Assembly: GCF_003955735.1 (NCBI RefSeq)
Contig: NZ_CP034464.1
Coordinates: 1,488,001-1,552,000 of the forward strand
Source: Undibacterium parvum
GTDB lineage: Bacteria; Pseudomonadota; Gammaproteobacteria; Burkholderiales; Burkholderiaceae_D
Direction: 5' to 3'
Length of the DNA: 64,000 bases
This document shows positions 8,352 to 15,724 of the stretch, piece by piece; the stretch's first letter is position 1, and each line of letters opens with the position of its first letter. A program made the position numbers and the translations under genes. The notes beneath the pieces are model-generated. The model worked only from the letters and a program-made list of their open reading frames with translations, searched no databases and was not told the origin of the DNA.

Positions 8352-8615
8352 GGCCTGGGCTATGCCATCCACGATATCCACCACGTCGCTCGCATCGATG
8401 CCACCCGAGGCCACGCTACTCTTGCCATTGGCGGATAGGGCATCGGCCTTTTTTTTCTCTACCCGCGCACGTTCATGCACCTCAGCTATTTCCTCCGCAG
8501 TAAACAGCAATGTGGCGGGCACAGCATGTCCACACCAAGCGCAATGTTGAAACGTCCGGTTTTGCATTAGACGCAGGCAGGAGGAGCAATGTGGGGTTGC
8601 GATAGTTGGGCTCAT
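8328..8615 (-). CDS. Small zinc-ribbon-like hypothetical protein
   Basis: 95 residues. Two CxxC pairs (CSSC at 10-13 and CAWC about twelve residues later) form a likely zinc ribbon. A charged helix follows (EEIAEVHERARVEKKKA), then an acidic C-terminal tail (VVDIVDGIAQALDLSDLF). Function not recognised. It follows the hydrolase gene on the same strand with a 37-bp gap, so the two are probably co-transcribed. The ribosome site is weak. The C-terminal 24 bp overlap the PepSY gene tail-to-tail. Confidence 0.65.
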   Translation of the reverse strand: MSPTIATPHCSSCLRLMQNRTFQHCAWCGHAVPATLLFTAEEIAEVHERARVEKKKADALSANGKSSVASGGIDASDVVDIVDGIAQALDLSDLF

Positions 8616-8652
8616 TTCTTTAGGTTTAAAAGTGCTTCAGTCAGCGCCGTCA

Positions 8653-9288
8653 CTATGCGCTGATTTCTATGTTCGGCGGTTCCAGTTCGTTTAAAGCCGC
8701 CAGTATATTCTCACAAACTGCACGAGAATTCATGATAAAGGTGTGGCCGCAGCTGAACTCGAGCACACTGCTACTTCCATCGCCACAGGCTTCTTCCAGC
8801 AAGAGTATGCCATCATTGAGCGCGCTGCCAAACGGTAGCCAGCTGACTCTGGGGCCGCCGATACCGGCGTAAATCGTGGTGTTTTCCGGCACGGCTAATT
8901 GCCGCATAAACGCCTCTTGCGCCAGCAACTGCCCCATTTCACCGGTCAGCCAGCGGAACAAGAAAAACTGCGAAAAATATTTCGCAGCGCGACAAGCGAT
9001 CATCGGTGGTGCCAACAAAAAACAAGCTGCAGGCCGCTGCGAACTAAGTTGAGCGACGGTATAACGGATGATCACGCTACCCAAAGAATGGCCAACCAAC
9101 ACATACGGTCTGGCCTGGATCCGCGTTGCCAACAGCCGCTGCAGGCGCATGCTGACACCGTCTAAAGTTTCCAGCGTAGGCAGGTAGCCAAACAAATGTA
9201 CATGGTGACCAGCGCACCGCAACCTATGCCGCAGTAGCAGCATAGAAGCCGAGGTGCGCCCCATACCGTGTATCAAAATACAGTCCAC
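8653..9288 (-). CDS. Alpha/beta hydrolase (lipase/esterase-like)
   Basis: 211 residues. It has the early oxyanion motif LIHGMGRTSASM and the nucleophile elbow GHSLGS (Ser ~68). An Asp in the SALNDGIL region and a His in CGHTFIMNS near the C-terminus are plausible members of the triad. The substrate is unknown. The start is a GTG at 9288 with AGGGA upstream; no ATG fits better. No signal peptide, so probably cytoplasmic. Confidence 0.8.
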   Translation of the reverse strand: MDCILIHGMGRTSASMLLLRHRLRCAGHHVHLFGYLPTLETLDGVSMRLQRLLATRIQARPYVLVGHSLGSVIIRYTVAQLSSQRPAACFLLAPPMIACRAAKYFSQFFLFRWLTGEMGQLLAQEAFMRQLAVPENTTIYAGIGGPRVSWLPFGSALNDGILLLEEACGDGSSSVLEFSCGHTFIMNSRAVCENILAALNELEPPNIEISA

Positions 9289-9491
9289 ATTAGTCCCTAA
9301 AAATTTCGACGCCCTATGCCCAAAGAAAAACTTAAGGCCATTCGGATAATAACGCCTAATTTCAGCGTAATTGAAGATGGTGAGGATTAATATTTATCAA
9401 ACTTTTCGCCTATTTTCAATGTTAGACTAAAGTAATAAATGAAAAATGCAGTGCTGAGCAAGTCCGAGTAGACAAATAGAAAATCGCTCCC

Positions 9492-10238
9492 ATGTTGAAA
9501 TTATTGTTCTCACTTTTTCTGCTTTGCGCGCCCTTCAGTTTTGCAACTGCAGTAACCATCAGCTTAGTCAGTGAGGACAATTGGTACCCGTATGCGGCGC
9601 TAAAAGACGGAAAAATCAGCGGCTTCGCAGTTGATGTCATACAAGCCGCCTATGCAAAAGTCGGCATTACCGTAGAGTTTACTTCCGCACCTTATTCCCG
9701 CTGCCTGATGCTCACCAAAACCGGAAATGCGCTAGGCTGCTTTAACAGCTTAAACGACGCTAGTCTTGGACCGGAATTCTTATTCCATGAAGTCCCGCTC
9801 TTTAGAGCCATGATAGGAATCTACGCAAGCACGAAAAACTCAAAAAAACCCTTGAAAGAAATTGATCTGCGTGGACATCGTATCGGTGTCACTCATCAAT
9901 ACACCTATGGCGACCAGATAGAAAATGACAAAGCAATTATCCGCGAAGTGGCACCTTCGGATTTATCCAATTTGCGCAAACTTGTAATAGGACGCTCTGA
10001 CTATTCCTTGATCTATACGCGTGTCGCCAGCTATTTGGAAACCAGCTATCCGGCGGAATTTAAAGGGAAAATCTTTCAGGTCGGCACCGTTCTGGACGAT
10101 AAACTATTTGTTAGTTTTTCTAAAATCAGACCAGAGTCAGCGCATTATGCGAGCTTATTGGATCAGGGTCTATTGGCAATACGTGCTGACGGCACCTACA
10201 AGAAATTAGAGCTGAAGTGGCAAACGCCTGCGCCTTAA
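9492..10238 (+). CDS. Periplasmic solute-binding protein, family 3 (amino-acid type), orphan
   Basis: 248 residues with a ~20-residue signal peptide. The SBP_bac_3 fold is shown by EDNWYPYAALKDGKISGFAVDVIQAA, LRGHRIGVTHQYTYGD and the C-terminal LLAIRADGTYKKLELKW. No permease or ATPase gene lies nearby, as is common for stand-alone members whose ligand and partner are unknown. Two cysteines (SRCLML, LGCFNS) lie close together and could form a disulfide in the periplasm. Confidence 0.85.
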   Translation: MLKLLFSLFLLCAPFSFATAVTISLVSEDNWYPYAALKDGKISGFAVDVIQAAYAKVGITVEFTSAPYSRCLMLTKTGNALGCFNSLNDASLGPEFLFHEVPLFRAMIGIYASTKNSKKPLKEIDLRGHRIGVTHQYTYGDQIENDKAIIREVAPSDLSNLRKLVIGRSDYSLIYTRVASYLETSYPAEFKGKIFQVGTVLDDKLFVSFSKIRPESAHYASLLDQGLLAIRADGTYKKLELKWQTPAP

Positions 10239-10290
10239 AGAAACACGTTAAGCGCATTATTTGGCAGAGCTAGCTGCATCCCCCCTGCTA

Positions 10291-10355
10291 ACACGCATAT
10301 TCCATGCGGGTCTACAGCTTATCTGGCCTGCGAGCCGCATGGAATATGCGCGCTG
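10291..10355. repeat. REP-like palindrome, copy 3
   Basis: ACGCATATTCCATGCGG and CCGCATGGAATATGCGCG enclose TCTACAGCTTATCTGGCCTGC. It is nearly identical to the copy at 11193, about 0.9 kb away. Between convergent genes. Confidence 0.9.
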
Positions 10356-10374
10356 GGCATGCCCTTATTTGAAT

Positions 10375-10410
10375 TCCAAAAAATAAAATGGCGCAATCAA
10401 ATTGCGCCGT
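10375..10410 (-). terminator. Terminator of the duplicated-domain secreted protein gene
   Basis: Read on the minus strand, GGCGCAAT and ATTGCGCC form a perfect 8-bp stem with a three-base loop, followed by ATTTTATTTTTT. It lies 22 bp past the stop codon at 10432. Confidence 0.85.
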
Positions 10411-10431
10411 TTGAGCAAAGCAAAATCTTAA

Positions 10432-11019
10432 TTAACTACGATTTTGGCCATCTGTTTTATTCTTGTGGATTTTATGCGACTGTTTGTTTTCAGCATGCTG
10501 AATATTTTTTTGCTCATGCTGACCGACGTGACCGTCCTTGCCTGCTCGGTATTCTTTGCCATCGACTTTAGCCTGGCCTTTTTCTAGTTTGCCCACTTCA
10601 TGATTAGTCAGGCTACCGTCTTTCACACCATTCTCTATACGCTGCTGTTGATTGACATTACGCTGCACATCGGCTTGCATACGTTGGCTAGATGCCGAAT
10701 TAGGATTGCCTAACTGGCCATCGTGTTTTTCCGCCTCTATGTTTTTACTGACCTTATTTTGCATCTGATCGATATGCTGTTTTTCAGCCTGGCTGAGCTT
10801 GCCGTCTTTTAAGGCTTTCGCTTCGGCGTTGCTGATATTTTGTTCTTGTTTTTCCAAACGGGCTGCTTCTTTGGTATTGAGTTGGCCAGATTTCAGACCG
10901 TTTTCTATACGCTGCTGCTGGTTCACATCACGTTGCACTTCACTCGCTACTGTCTGCGCAAAACTCGCACTGGCGACCAGACTAGCGACTAATACAACTA
11001 ATAATTGTGACAATTTCAT
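10432..11019 (-). CDS. Secreted hypothetical protein with two ~67-residue repeats
   Basis: 195 residues; signal peptide of ~21 residues (cleavage near ASFAQ). The mature protein consists of two homologous copies, about residues 28-94 and 118-184. Each starts VQR(D/N)VNQQQRIENG, continues with a short (K)(S/D)G(Q/S)LT-like segment and LEK, and ends with a basic, Gln/His-rich helix. The sequence is highly charged, predicted helical and lacks cysteine. DG-containing turns before acidic helices (KDGKLSQAEK, KDGHVGQHEQ) are faintly EF-hand-like but lack the full calcium loop. Family not recognised. AGGAG five bases before the ATG supports the start. Confidence 0.75.
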   Translation of the reverse strand: MKLSQLLVVLVASLVASASFAQTVASEVQRDVNQQQRIENGLKSGQLNTKEAARLEKQEQNISNAEAKALKDGKLSQAEKQHIDQMQNKVSKNIEAEKHDGQLGNPNSASSQRMQADVQRNVNQQQRIENGVKDGSLTNHEVGKLEKGQAKVDGKEYRAGKDGHVGQHEQKNIQHAENKQSHKIHKNKTDGQNRS

Positions 11020-11192
11020 AGTGACTCCTGAGTATTTTGAGTTAGCAGCGTAACGACAGTGTTGCGCCTTGCTAGCTATAACGAAGCGCAGGCGTTTGCG
11101 CTGACAGCAGTTAAAAATTGATTTGTAACGTAGTATTTCAATGCAAGTGCCAAGACAGCAAACTTGCCTACTATTTTATGCGTCCTGCCCGG

Positions 11193-11255
11193 ACACGCAT
11201 ATTTCATGCGGGTCTACAGCCTATCTGGCCTGCAGCCCGCATGGAATATGCGCGC
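11193..11255. repeat. REP-like palindrome, copy 4
   Basis: ACGCATATTTCATGCGGG and CCCGCATGGAATATGCGCG enclose TCTACAGCCTATCTGGCCTGC. It sits in the 247-bp gap between two minus-strand genes, just downstream of the DUF423 gene; the rest of the gap shows nothing recognisable beyond the presumed promoter of the gene at 10432. Confidence 0.9.
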
Positions 11256-11266
11256 TGAGCCTATGC

Positions 11267-11653
11267 CTATTTTAAATTTTCAGGTGAGCGGCAGGCAGCC
11301 CATGTCAGCATCGCCCATCCGGCCAGGAATGCCAGACCACCGATAGGTGTGATCGCACCCAACAGACGTATGCCACTCAGCGCCAGCGCGTACAGGCTGC
11401 CGCTAAAAATAACAATTCCTGCCAACATGCAATAGCCGGCGCGCGGCAACCAGGGCGAATCTAATCTAGGCATCAACAGCGCAACCGCCAGCAAACCCAG
11501 CGCATGCACCATCTGATAATGCACCGCAGTTTGCCAGACGGCCAGCATCTCGCTACTCAGAATTTGCTTCAGCGCATGCGCCCCAAAGGCGCCGCAGGCG
11601 ACTGCGATCAGCATATTGAGGGCGGCGGCGAAGATAAAACGGCGTTCTGGCAT
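11267..11653 (-). CDS. DUF423 family small integral membrane protein (YgdD-like)
   Basis: 128 residues from the ATG at 11653 (CGGAAG upstream). Four hydrophobic helices cover most of the length. Family motifs are present: CGAFGAHALK in helix 1, TAVHYQMVHALGLL, and GRLLG-like SGIRLLGAITPIGGLAFLAGW near the end. Function is unknown across the family; it is an inner-membrane protein. The 34-codon upstream extension overlaps a terminator and is not credible. Confidence 0.88.
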   Translation of the reverse strand: MPERRFIFAAALNMLIAVACGAFGAHALKQILSSEMLAVWQTAVHYQMVHALGLLAVALLMPRLDSPWLPRAGYCMLAGIVIFSGSLYALALSGIRLLGAITPIGGLAFLAGWAMLTWAACRSPENLK

Positions 11654-11736
11654 GGCGTGCTTCCGGTGAAATGTGTCTATTGTTGGACAAAGCGTCCTGT
11701 GAATGGCGCCATTGTAAATCAGGATAGAACAGGACG

Positions 11737-11771
11737 AAAAAAATGGCCGGAACAATTCCGGCCATTTTTTA
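11737..11771. terminator. Bidirectional terminator after the indolepyruvate oxidoreductase gene
   Basis: AAAATGGCCGGAA and TTCCGGCCATTTT form a ~13-bp stem with a three-base loop, flanked by A- and T-runs. It lies ~65 bp beyond the minus-strand stop codon at 11837. Confidence 0.92.
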
Positions 11772-11836
11772 CTCAGCTTTTTTTACAGATTTTTTTACTC
11801 AAAAACCAGTCTAGCTTGCGTCCATCATTGCGTCCA

Positions 11837-14800
11837 TCAAGCCGCCTGTTGAGTCGACTGCGGTGCTTTGAACTCAGCCAACAAACTCGCTCCTTTGGTC
11901 TTGGCCGCGCTCAAATTTCTTTCTTTAACATGACCATAACCGCGGATATCTTCAGGAATGCTGGCAATCGCCACCGCCTTGGATAGGTTGCCTGCATTTA
12001 ACTGCGGCAGCAACTGATTCAGGGTCTGGCGATACTCGACGATCAGGGCACGCTCCATCTTACGCTCTGCGGTATAGCCAAAAATATCCAAGCTACCACC
12101 GCGCAGGGATTTCATCTTCGCCATCACGCCGAAGGCTTTCATCATCCACGGGCCAAACTGCTGCTTGATCAGATGACCGTGTGCATCACGCTTGGCGAAC
12201 AGCGGTGGTGCCAGATGGAAGTTGATCGCGTAGTCGCCTTCAAACATGTCGGCAATTTTTTTCTTGAACTTGCCATCGGTGTATAAGCGTGCCACTTCAT
12301 ATTCGTCCTTGTAAGCCATCAGCTTGAACAAATATTTGGCGGCCGCTTCGGTCAGGCGCAAAGGCTTACCGTCGGCGATCTTGCTCTCGGCCGCTTTGAC
12401 CTGGCTGATAAAGTCGCTGTAAGCTTGCGCATAAGCCGCATCCTGGTAGTCGCTCAGGAAGGCCACGCGTTTGCTGATGGTATCGTCCAGAGTAGGCGCG
12501 CGCTTGAGCTCTATCACTTGCGATGGCGTGATCAGGCGCTTGATCGCTGCCATGTCATTAGCGGCGATACGACCCCAGTTGAAGGCTTCTTTATTGAATG
12601 CGATCGCCACACCATTGAGTTCTATCGCGCGCATCAATGCCGCTTCGGTCAAAGGTACCCAGGCTTTTTGCCACGAGTAACCAAGGATGAACATATTGGT
12701 GGCAATCGTGTCGCCCATCAAGGCAGTGGCAATCGCACCAGCATCGATCAGATCTACCCGGTCGCTGCCACAGGCTTTGCGGATTTCCTCTTCGGCCGAG
12801 TCGGCAGGGAATTGCCAGTTAGGATTCTTGATGAAGGTTGAAGTCGGCGTGCCATTGGTATTGATTGCGGCAAAACTGCGTCCTTCGCCCATGCGTGACA
12901 AGGCATCCTTGCTAGCGGTAACGATCAGATCGCAACCTATCACCAGATCGGCCATGCCGGTACCTACACGTGTCGATTGTATGTCTTCAGCCTTATCCGC
13001 AAGCCTGACGTGCGACATCACGGCACCACCTTTTTGTGCCAGCCCGGTCATATCCAAGACCGAACAAGCCTTGCCTTGCAGATGCGCAGCCATCGCCATG
13101 ATCTGGCCTATGGTAACCACACCGGTACCACCCACGCCCGTGACCAGCACGCCAAACGGTTGCGCCGTACTCGGTAATACCGGTTGCGGCAAACTAGCGA
13201 CATCAAGCGACTGACCCTTCTCTATTTTGGCCTTTGCAGGCTTCTTCAATTTGCCACCTTCGACCGTGACGAAGCTAGGGCAGAAACCGGTAACGCAAGA
13301 AAAATCCTTATTGCAAGACGATTGATTGATCTGGCGCTTGCGGCCGAAATCAGTTTCCAACGGTTCTACCGACAGGCAATTCGACTGCACACTGCAATCA
13401 CCACAGCCTTCGCAGACTGCTTCGTTAATGACCGCACGTTTGGCCGGATCAGGGAAACCTGGCTTGCCATTCTTGTCGATTTGCTTCCTGCGGCGGCGCT
13501 TTTCAGAGGCGCAGGTCTGATCGTAAATCATCGCAGAGACGCCTTTTGCGACACGCAATTCACGTTGTACCGCATCGAGTTCGCTACGATGACGCACGGT
13601 GACGCCAGCGGCCCAAGGATAATCGGCAGGATACTTTTCTGGCTCATCGGTGACGACGATAATCGGGCCCACGCCTTCGGCGGCGATCTGACGCGAGATC
13701 ATGCCAGGATCAAGCGGGCCATCGAAAGGTTGACCGCCGGTCATGGCAACCGCATCATTAAACAGAATTTTGTAAGTGATATTCACGTCACCGGAGACTG
13801 CAGCACGAATCGCCAGCAAGCCGGAATGGTAGTAAGTACCATCACCCAGATTACAGAACACGTGGTTCTCGGTAGTAAACGGTGCCTGACCTACCCAGGT
13901 CACGCCTTCTGCGCCCATGTGGGTAAAGGTCGAGGTTTCGCGGTCCATCCAGGTCACCATGTAATGGCAACCGATACCAGCCAGCGCACGACTGCCTTGC
14001 GGTACTTTAGTCGAGGTATTGTGCGGGCAGCCTGAGCAAAAATGCGGGATACGATCTTTGTTAGGATCTGGCTTACTCACCACATTGAGCATGGCCTCTT
14101 TGGCTTCCAGATAAGCGACCCGCTCTTTGACGCGCTGCTCGACCGGATGACCGGCGAAATAGCGACTGATGCGGGAGGCGATGGCGCGCGCGATCTGTGC
14201 CGGGCTCAGCTCGTACGTGGCTGGCAATAACCATTCGCCATGACCGGAACCGTGTAGATTGCTCCACTCGCCGCTATCGTCAAACTTACCAACCACACGT
14301 GGACGTACTTTATCTTCCCAGTTATACAGCTCTTCTTTCAGCGCATACTCAAGGATCTGGCGCTTTTCTTCAACCACTAAGATCTCGTCAAGGCCAGTCG
14401 CAAATTCGCGCACGCCTTCCGATTCCAATGGCCAGGTCATGCCTATCTTGTAGAGGCGGATACCGATATCTTTGGCGACTTGCTCGTCGATGCCCAGGTC
14501 CGCCAACGCCTGACGGGTGTCGAGGTAGGATTTACCAGCAGTGATAATGCCGATTTTTGCGACCGGGCTATCCCAGATAATTTGATTGAGCTTGTTGGCA
14601 CGCGCATACGCCAGCGCAGCGTACCATTTGTAATTATTCATGCGCGTTTCTTGCGCCAGCACCGGATCCGGAGTACGGATATTCACGCCATCGCTAGGCA
14701 GTACGAAGTCGGTGGGAATGATAGGCTGGACGCGGTCTGGATCGATCTCGACCACGGCACCGGATTCAACGATATCGGTCACGCATTTCATCGCCACCCA

Positions 14801-15418
14801 TAGACCGGTGTAACGCGAGATCGCTATCCCATGCAGACCGTAATCGAGATACTCTTGCACCGAAGACGGGTACAGCACGGGGATACCGCAAGCTTTCAAA
14901 ATATGTTCACTTTGATGCGCAGCAGTGGAAGATTTTGCGGCATGATCATCGCCTGCCACCACTAAGACACCGCCGAATTTTGAGGTGCCAGCCAGATTGG
15001 CGTGTTTAAAAACGTCGCCGCATCTATCTACGCCTGGGCCCTTGCCGTACCACATGGCAAACACGCCATCGTATTTGGCACCGGGGAACATATTCACTTG
15101 CTGCGTACCCCAGACCGAGGTAGCAGCCAAGTCTTCATTCACGCCAGGATGAAATTTCACATGATGTTTGGCCAGATGTTTTTTAGCTTTGGCAGCGGTC
15201 AGATCGACATTGCCCAGCGGTGAGCCACGATATCCGCTAATAAAGCCAGCGGTATTCAAACCCGCCTTTTCATCGGCTTGACGTTGTAGCATGGTCAGAC
15301 GTATCAACGCCTGAGTACCTGTCATAAAAGCGCGGCCGCGCTCTAAGGTAAATTTGTCGTCTAGTGAAATATTATTGTCGACCAGCGCCTGCTGTTCGAC
15401 TTTATTCGGTGCATTCAT
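11837..15418 (-). CDS. Indolepyruvate ferredoxin oxidoreductase family protein, fused alpha/beta form
   Basis: 1193 residues, a single-chain version of IorA/IorB. Domains in order: pyrimidine-binding region (GFISGYRGSPLGN), transketolase C-like segment, CSGCPHNTS followed by the thiamine-diphosphate region (NLGDGTYYHSG, NDAVAMTGGQ), a cysteine-rich segment that may hold Fe-S clusters (CEGCGDCSVQSNC, then CNKDFSCVTGFCPSF), and the C-terminal gamma-type domain (VTGVGGTGVVTIGQ). Family reaction: CoA-dependent oxidative decarboxylation of aryl-pyruvates, or of branched/aromatic 2-oxo acids, with ferredoxin. The cluster cysteines do not follow a plain two-[4Fe-4S] ferredoxin spacing. GGAG five bases before the ATG fixes the start. 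Monocistronic. Confidence 0.93.
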   Translation of the reverse strand: MNAPNKVEQQALVDNNISLDDKFTLERGRAFMTGTQALIRLTMLQRQADEKAGLNTAGFISGYRGSPLGNVDLTAAKAKKHLAKHHVKFHPGVNEDLAATSVWGTQQVNMFPGAKYDGVFAMWYGKGPGVDRCGDVFKHANLAGTSKFGGVLVVAGDDHAAKSSTAAHQSEHILKACGIPVLYPSSVQEYLDYGLHGIAISRYTGLWVAMKCVTDIVESGAVVEIDPDRVQPIIPTDFVLPSDGVNIRTPDPVLAQETRMNNYKWYAALAYARANKLNQIIWDSPVAKIGIITAGKSYLDTRQALADLGIDEQVAKDIGIRLYKIGMTWPLESEGVREFATGLDEILVVEEKRQILEYALKEELYNWEDKVRPRVVGKFDDSGEWSNLHGSGHGEWLLPATYELSPAQIARAIASRISRYFAGHPVEQRVKERVAYLEAKEAMLNVVSKPDPNKDRIPHFCSGCPHNTSTKVPQGSRALAGIGCHYMVTWMDRETSTFTHMGAEGVTWVGQAPFTTENHVFCNLGDGTYYHSGLLAIRAAVSGDVNITYKILFNDAVAMTGGQPFDGPLDPGMISRQIAAEGVGPIIVVTDEPEKYPADYPWAAGVTVRHRSELDAVQRELRVAKGVSAMIYDQTCASEKRRRRKQIDKNGKPGFPDPAKRAVINEAVCEGCGDCSVQSNCLSVEPLETDFGRKRQINQSSCNKDFSCVTGFCPSFVTVEGGKLKKPAKAKIEKGQSLDVASLPQPVLPSTAQPFGVLVTGVGGTGVVTIGQIMAMAAHLQGKACSVLDMTGLAQKGGAVMSHVRLADKAEDIQSTRVGTGMADLVIGCDLIVTASKDALSRMGEGRSFAAINTNGTPTSTFIKNPNWQFPADSAEEEIRKACGSDRVDLIDAGAIATALMGDTIATNMFILGYSWQKAWVPLTEAALMRAIELNGVAIAFNKEAFNWGRIAANDMAAIKRLITPSQVIELKRAPTLDDTISKRVAFLSDYQDAAYAQAYSDFISQVKAAESKIADGKPLRLTEAAAKYLFKLMAYKDEYEVARLYTDGKFKKKIADMFEGDYAINFHLAPPLFAKRDAHGHLIKQQFGPWMMKAFGVMAKMKSLRGGSLDIFGYTAERKMERALIVEYRQTLNQLLPQLNAGNLSKAVAIASIPEDIRGYGHVKERNLSAAKTKGASLLAEFKAPQSTQQAA

Positions 15419-15724
15419 GATGTCTCCGTGCTTTTATTGTGTGGCGAGGATGTACGCTACAGATCTGAATCACTTTGTAAATGAATCATATCCTTTTAGG
15501 ATGGCTGGCACATTAACATTGTGTATTGCCGAACGCTAGGGACAGTAAGCAATAAAAAGACCAGTACAGTATGACTGACAATTGCGCAAAGTGTACTGGT
15601 TGCAACAGAGGACGCTTCTTTTGAAGAAATGCCTCACTTTTCGTATTTAGTTATATCAATTTTACAAAAATCTGAGAAAATAGATTCAGCATTCCCGCAG
15701 GTAAATCCCAAGGAAGAACGCAAC
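15419..15724. promoter_or_regulatory. Divergent intergenic region with an inverted repeat
   Basis: About 300 bp between the oxidoreductase and chemoreceptor starts. It contains perfect 9-bp arms ACCAGTACA (15560-15568) and TGTACTGGT (15592-15600) separated by 23 bp, a possible operator or RNA hairpin. No clear promoter hexamers could be assigned by eye. Confidence 0.4.

Noticed and set aside
10291..11255. Two near-identical palindromes ~0.9 kb apart considered as the ends of an insertion sequence or a CRISPR remnant
   Set aside because: The DNA between them encodes an ordinary exported protein with its own terminator and no transposase; the same repeat occurs at five other unrelated gaps, and there is no regular repeat-spacer pattern.
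13184..14035. 283-codon open frame antisense to the indolepyruvate oxidoreductase gene
   Set aside because: It lies wholly inside a strongly conserved gene on the other strand, and its translation shows no domain. Long antisense frames are expected from the codon use of such genes.
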